Assembly (NCBI RefSeq): GCF_041296385.1
Contig: NW_027183622.1
Coordinates: 62,001-126,000 of the forward strand
DNA: 64,000 bases
Direction: 5' to 3'
Source of the DNA: Aphelocoma coerulescens
Taxonomy: Eukaryota; Chordata; Aves; Passeriformes; Corvidae
The notes beneath the pieces are model-generated. The model was not told the DNA's origin and ran no database searches. It was given only the letters and a program-made list of their open reading frames with translations. Every line of letters begins with the position of its first letter. The stretch's first letter is position 1. The translations under genes and the position numbers were made by a program. Below, piece by piece: positions 62,080-64,000 of this stretch.

Positions 62080-63558
62080 TTGCACCTCGAGCTGAGGAAA
62101 ATCCGTGCACAGAGCACTGTGGATGCGTGCAGTTATACACGCGCTGAAGAGCGGGACAGCTCAAAGCCATCGCTGGGCTTCAGTTCGCCATCCAGAGCAC
62201 AGAAGGCGAAGAACGCAGCAGCCGGGCAGCGGGCAGGCATTCTAAGGGGCTCAGCGTGCCGGCTTCCAAAGTCCAGCAGAGAGCTGCTTCACAAGCGCAT
62301 TCAGCTGATGAGAATGCTCCGGCAGCTTCCGCGAGTAAGGCGCAGCCCTTGCACTCCATCATCACACAACCTGGCCAGAAACAGTTGCTTGCACCCTGCC
62401 GTGTTGCAGAGTCCACGCAGCTTGAGCGCACCCAGAAGGACGCGTCGAGAAAGAAGGCGTTCTTCAAGGTGCCCCTTCTCGAAGCAGCCTGGAAACTGAG
62501 CACAACACACTGCGGCTAGGCAGCTTCCTTCGCCGATAGACGTGCCGTCCCACCCATTAGGCACTCTCGCAGCTCCGTTGCCCGCTTGCAGCAGCTGCTC
62601 CCAAAGAAAAAGGCTCCAGGAGCAACAGCCACTGCTGGGCTGAACCTTCCCCTTGCCTCACGTAGAGCAACGAGAAACTGTCCTCTGCACGCTGGCTTTC
62701 CCTTCTCCACCGCACCTACCACCGTGATCGCTGCGTCTCGAAGCATAAACCGAGCATCGTTTTTTCCAGGGGCTACTGGAAGAGAACTAGGCAGCAGCAC
62801 AAGTAGTTAGCCGCAAGTCGAGCTTTCTGTTTCCGACTGCTAAAGTGAATCCGCGAACGAGCGAGTGGCAGGCACGCTTCCTCTTGCAGCCTGTGCGAGT
62901 CGCACGGCAGCCCGGTGGTGCTCTGCGCCTTCGTTCTTCTGCCCCTTCGTACCACGTCGCGCTTTCGTTTCGCTGCAGACGAACGGTCGTCTGCTTCTCG
63001 CCCAGAGAGCACGGTGCCGGCAGCGAAAGCCTCCAGGCTGCTGCTTCTGCCGAAACACGCCTGGGCTATGCACTTTCCCTCGCAGCGCTAGGTAGCGGCA
63101 CCTTCCGTCTGCGTGGTAGCCTGAACCTTAAGGGAGAGCTTCTCGGCTGCGTCTCGCCCACAGAACACTTTTAGGTCAGCGAGCTTACCCAGAGCTTGCC
63201 CCCGATGCGTGGAAGCTTGTATTTGCACCACATTCCAGGGCTAGGCTTCTTGCCTGTACAGCCTGCACAGCGCCGGCAGAGCGCGGTGCTCTCTGCAGCC
63301 TTCTTCTCGCTTCCGAGTACCACCGCGCACCTTCCAGCCTTGCAGAGAGCGAAGATGCGGATGGATGTCCCGCACAGAAGAACGTGCCAGGACGAAAAGA
63401 TGTTCCCCCTTTCCTCCTCGTCGTCGCCCGGATTGTGGTGCTGTGTTGAAAGTCTTGGCCAGCGAAAGGCGAATCCAGCAAGGGCTTCTCTCTTGACGCA
63501 TTTGGCCGAGCGAGAGCTCCACGGACGCTTTGGACACTGTAAACCAGCAAGAAAATGA
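62080..63558. repeat. Monomer 43, HOR slot D, haplotype C253/C865, 1,479 bp
   Basis: Matches monomer 23: C253, T683, insertion, C865, T1279+G1280+T1283. Confidence 0.97.
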
Positions 63559-64000
63559 TTGCACCTCGAGCTGAGGAAAATCCGTGCACAGAGCACTGTG
63601 GATGCGTGCAGTTATACACGCGCTGAAGAGCGGGACAGCTCAAAGCCATCGCTGGGCTTCAGTTCGCCATCCAGAGCACAGAAGGCGAAGAACGCAGCAG
63701 CCGGGCAGCGGGCAGGCATTCTAAGGGGCTCAGCGTGCCGGCTTCCAAAGTCCAGCAGAGAGCTGCTTCACAAGCGCATTCAGCTGATGAGAATGCTCCG
63801 GCAGCTTCCGAGAGTAAGGCGCAGCCCTTGCACTCCATCATCACACAACCTGGCCAGAAACAGTTGCTTGCACCCTGCCGTGTTGCAGAGTCCACGCAGC
63901 TTGAGCGCACCCAGAAGGACGCGTCGAGAAAGAAGGCGTTCTTCAAGGTGCCCCTTCTCGAAGCAGCCTGGAAACTGAGCACAACACACTGCGGCTAGGC
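63559..64000. repeat. Monomer 44, partial (u1-442), expected slot E
   Basis: A253 is present, as in typical E units. The diagnostic E positions lie beyond the window edge, so the slot is inferred from the HOR period. Confidence 0.85.

Larger units (their letters stand above)
56176..63558. repeat. HOR copy 5 (E-A-B-C-D, 7,383 bp), A slot replaced
   Basis: Contains monomers 39 to 43. The A slot (monomer 40) has none of the A-type markers and is 1,475 bp, so the copy is 3 bp shorter than the standard. C lacks the T1279+G1280 change. E, B and D are typical. Confidence 0.9.
1..64000. repeat. Satellite array, 1,475-bp monomer, 43 complete copies, head to tail
   Basis: The same approximately 1,475-bp sequence recurs from first to last base in one orientation, with unit starts at 81, 1556, 3031 and so on to 63559. 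Unit lengths are 1,475 bp (30 copies), 1,478 bp (3 copies: monomers 20, 30, 35) and 1,479 bp (10 copies). The longer lengths come from a 4-bp insertion after u727, with or without loss of one T at u991-993. Substitutions relative to consensus were found at u253, 294, 349, 397, 455, 644, 683, 865, 888, 1019, 1029, 1075, 1126, 1231, 1257, 1279, 1280, 1283, 1289 and 1346. No flanking single-copy DNA, target-site duplication, LTR, terminal inverted repeat or rRNA/tRNA gene is visible. Both ends of the window are cut inside a monomer, so the true array is longer. The family is not one I recognise. A few further silent differences may have escaped reading by eye. Confidence 0.99.
26631..64000. repeat. 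Sub-array 2: five-monomer higher-order repeat array
   Basis: Monomers 19 to 44 follow the order E-A-B-C-D, repeated five times and starting a sixth. E carries T1279 and A1289. A carries the 4-bp insertion, a one-T deletion at u991-993, T1029 and T1279+G1280. B carries T1346. C carries T683, the insertion, T865 and T1279+G1280. D carries T683, the insertion and T1279+G1280+T1283. HOR copies are 7,386, 7,387, 7,386, 7,386 and 7,383 bp long. Choosing E as the first slot is arbitrary. Differences between slots within one HOR are below 1%, far less than between monomers of human alpha-satellite HORs, so this HOR is very young or strongly homogenised. Confidence 0.93.

Noticed and set aside
1..64000. 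Array as amplified transposon, retroelement or rDNA spacer
   Set aside because: No reverse transcriptase or transposase frame, LTR, terminal inverted repeat, poly-A tail, target duplication or rRNA sequence is visible in the monomer.
1..64000. Assembly loop creating artificial copies
   Set aside because: Private substitutions, two length classes and consistent five-slot phasing would not come from a simple assembler loop. Exact copy number still needs long-read support.
1..64000. CRISPR array
   Set aside because: The repeat unit is 1.5 kb with no unique spacers, so the architecture is wrong.

Overview
The whole 64 kb window is one head-to-tail satellite DNA array. The monomer is 1,475 bp (1,478 or 1,479 bp in some copies). 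There are 43 complete monomers and two cut ones at the edges, all in the same orientation with no spacer and no interruption. I see no gene, RNA gene, transposon, CRISPR array or single-copy sequence. The array runs off both ends of the window.

Numbering used throughout: monomers are numbered 0 to 44. Unit position u1 is the first base of TTGCACCTCGAG, so u1 of monomer 1 is base 81. The phase is arbitrary. Monomers differ from the consensus at about 20 substitution sites and two indels, usually 0 to 7 differences per monomer. Neighbours are therefore more than 99% identical.

The window has two parts. Sub-array 1 (1 to about 26.6-27.9 kb, monomers 0-18) is a plain monomer array. Four nearly identical monomer classes (consensus, C1257, T1019, A253) are scattered in it without a period I can see. 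Sub-array 2 (about 26.6 kb to the end, monomers 19-44) is a higher-order repeat (HOR). Five recognisable monomer types, called E-A-B-C-D here, recur in fixed order with a period of about 7,386 bp, five times over (starts 26631, 34017, 41404, 48790, 56176), and a sixth copy begins at 63559. The marker sets of the two parts are almost exclusive, and monomer 19 looks like a junction chimera. Several HOR monomers are chimeric or have been replaced by a consensus type, which is evidence of gene conversion or unequal exchange.

The organism must be a eukaryote, given the satellite and HOR organisation, but nothing here fixes the taxon. GC is roughly 57-60% in the lines I counted. CpG is not depleted (about 110 per monomer by hand count), yet most between-monomer variants fall at CpG sites, mainly as C-to-T or G-to-A changes. 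This points to a genome with CpG methylation, for example a vertebrate. Long, GC-rich, chromosome-specific arrays are known at several bird centromeres and are one plausible comparison, but I do not recognise this sequence. A centromeric, pericentromeric, subtelomeric or other heterochromatic location are all possible.

Many open reading frames cross the monomer, but none looks like a gene. The longest plus-strand frame starts at TTG and is cut by a stop in 14 of 43 monomers. The annotation below therefore consists of repeats and the structural elements inside them.
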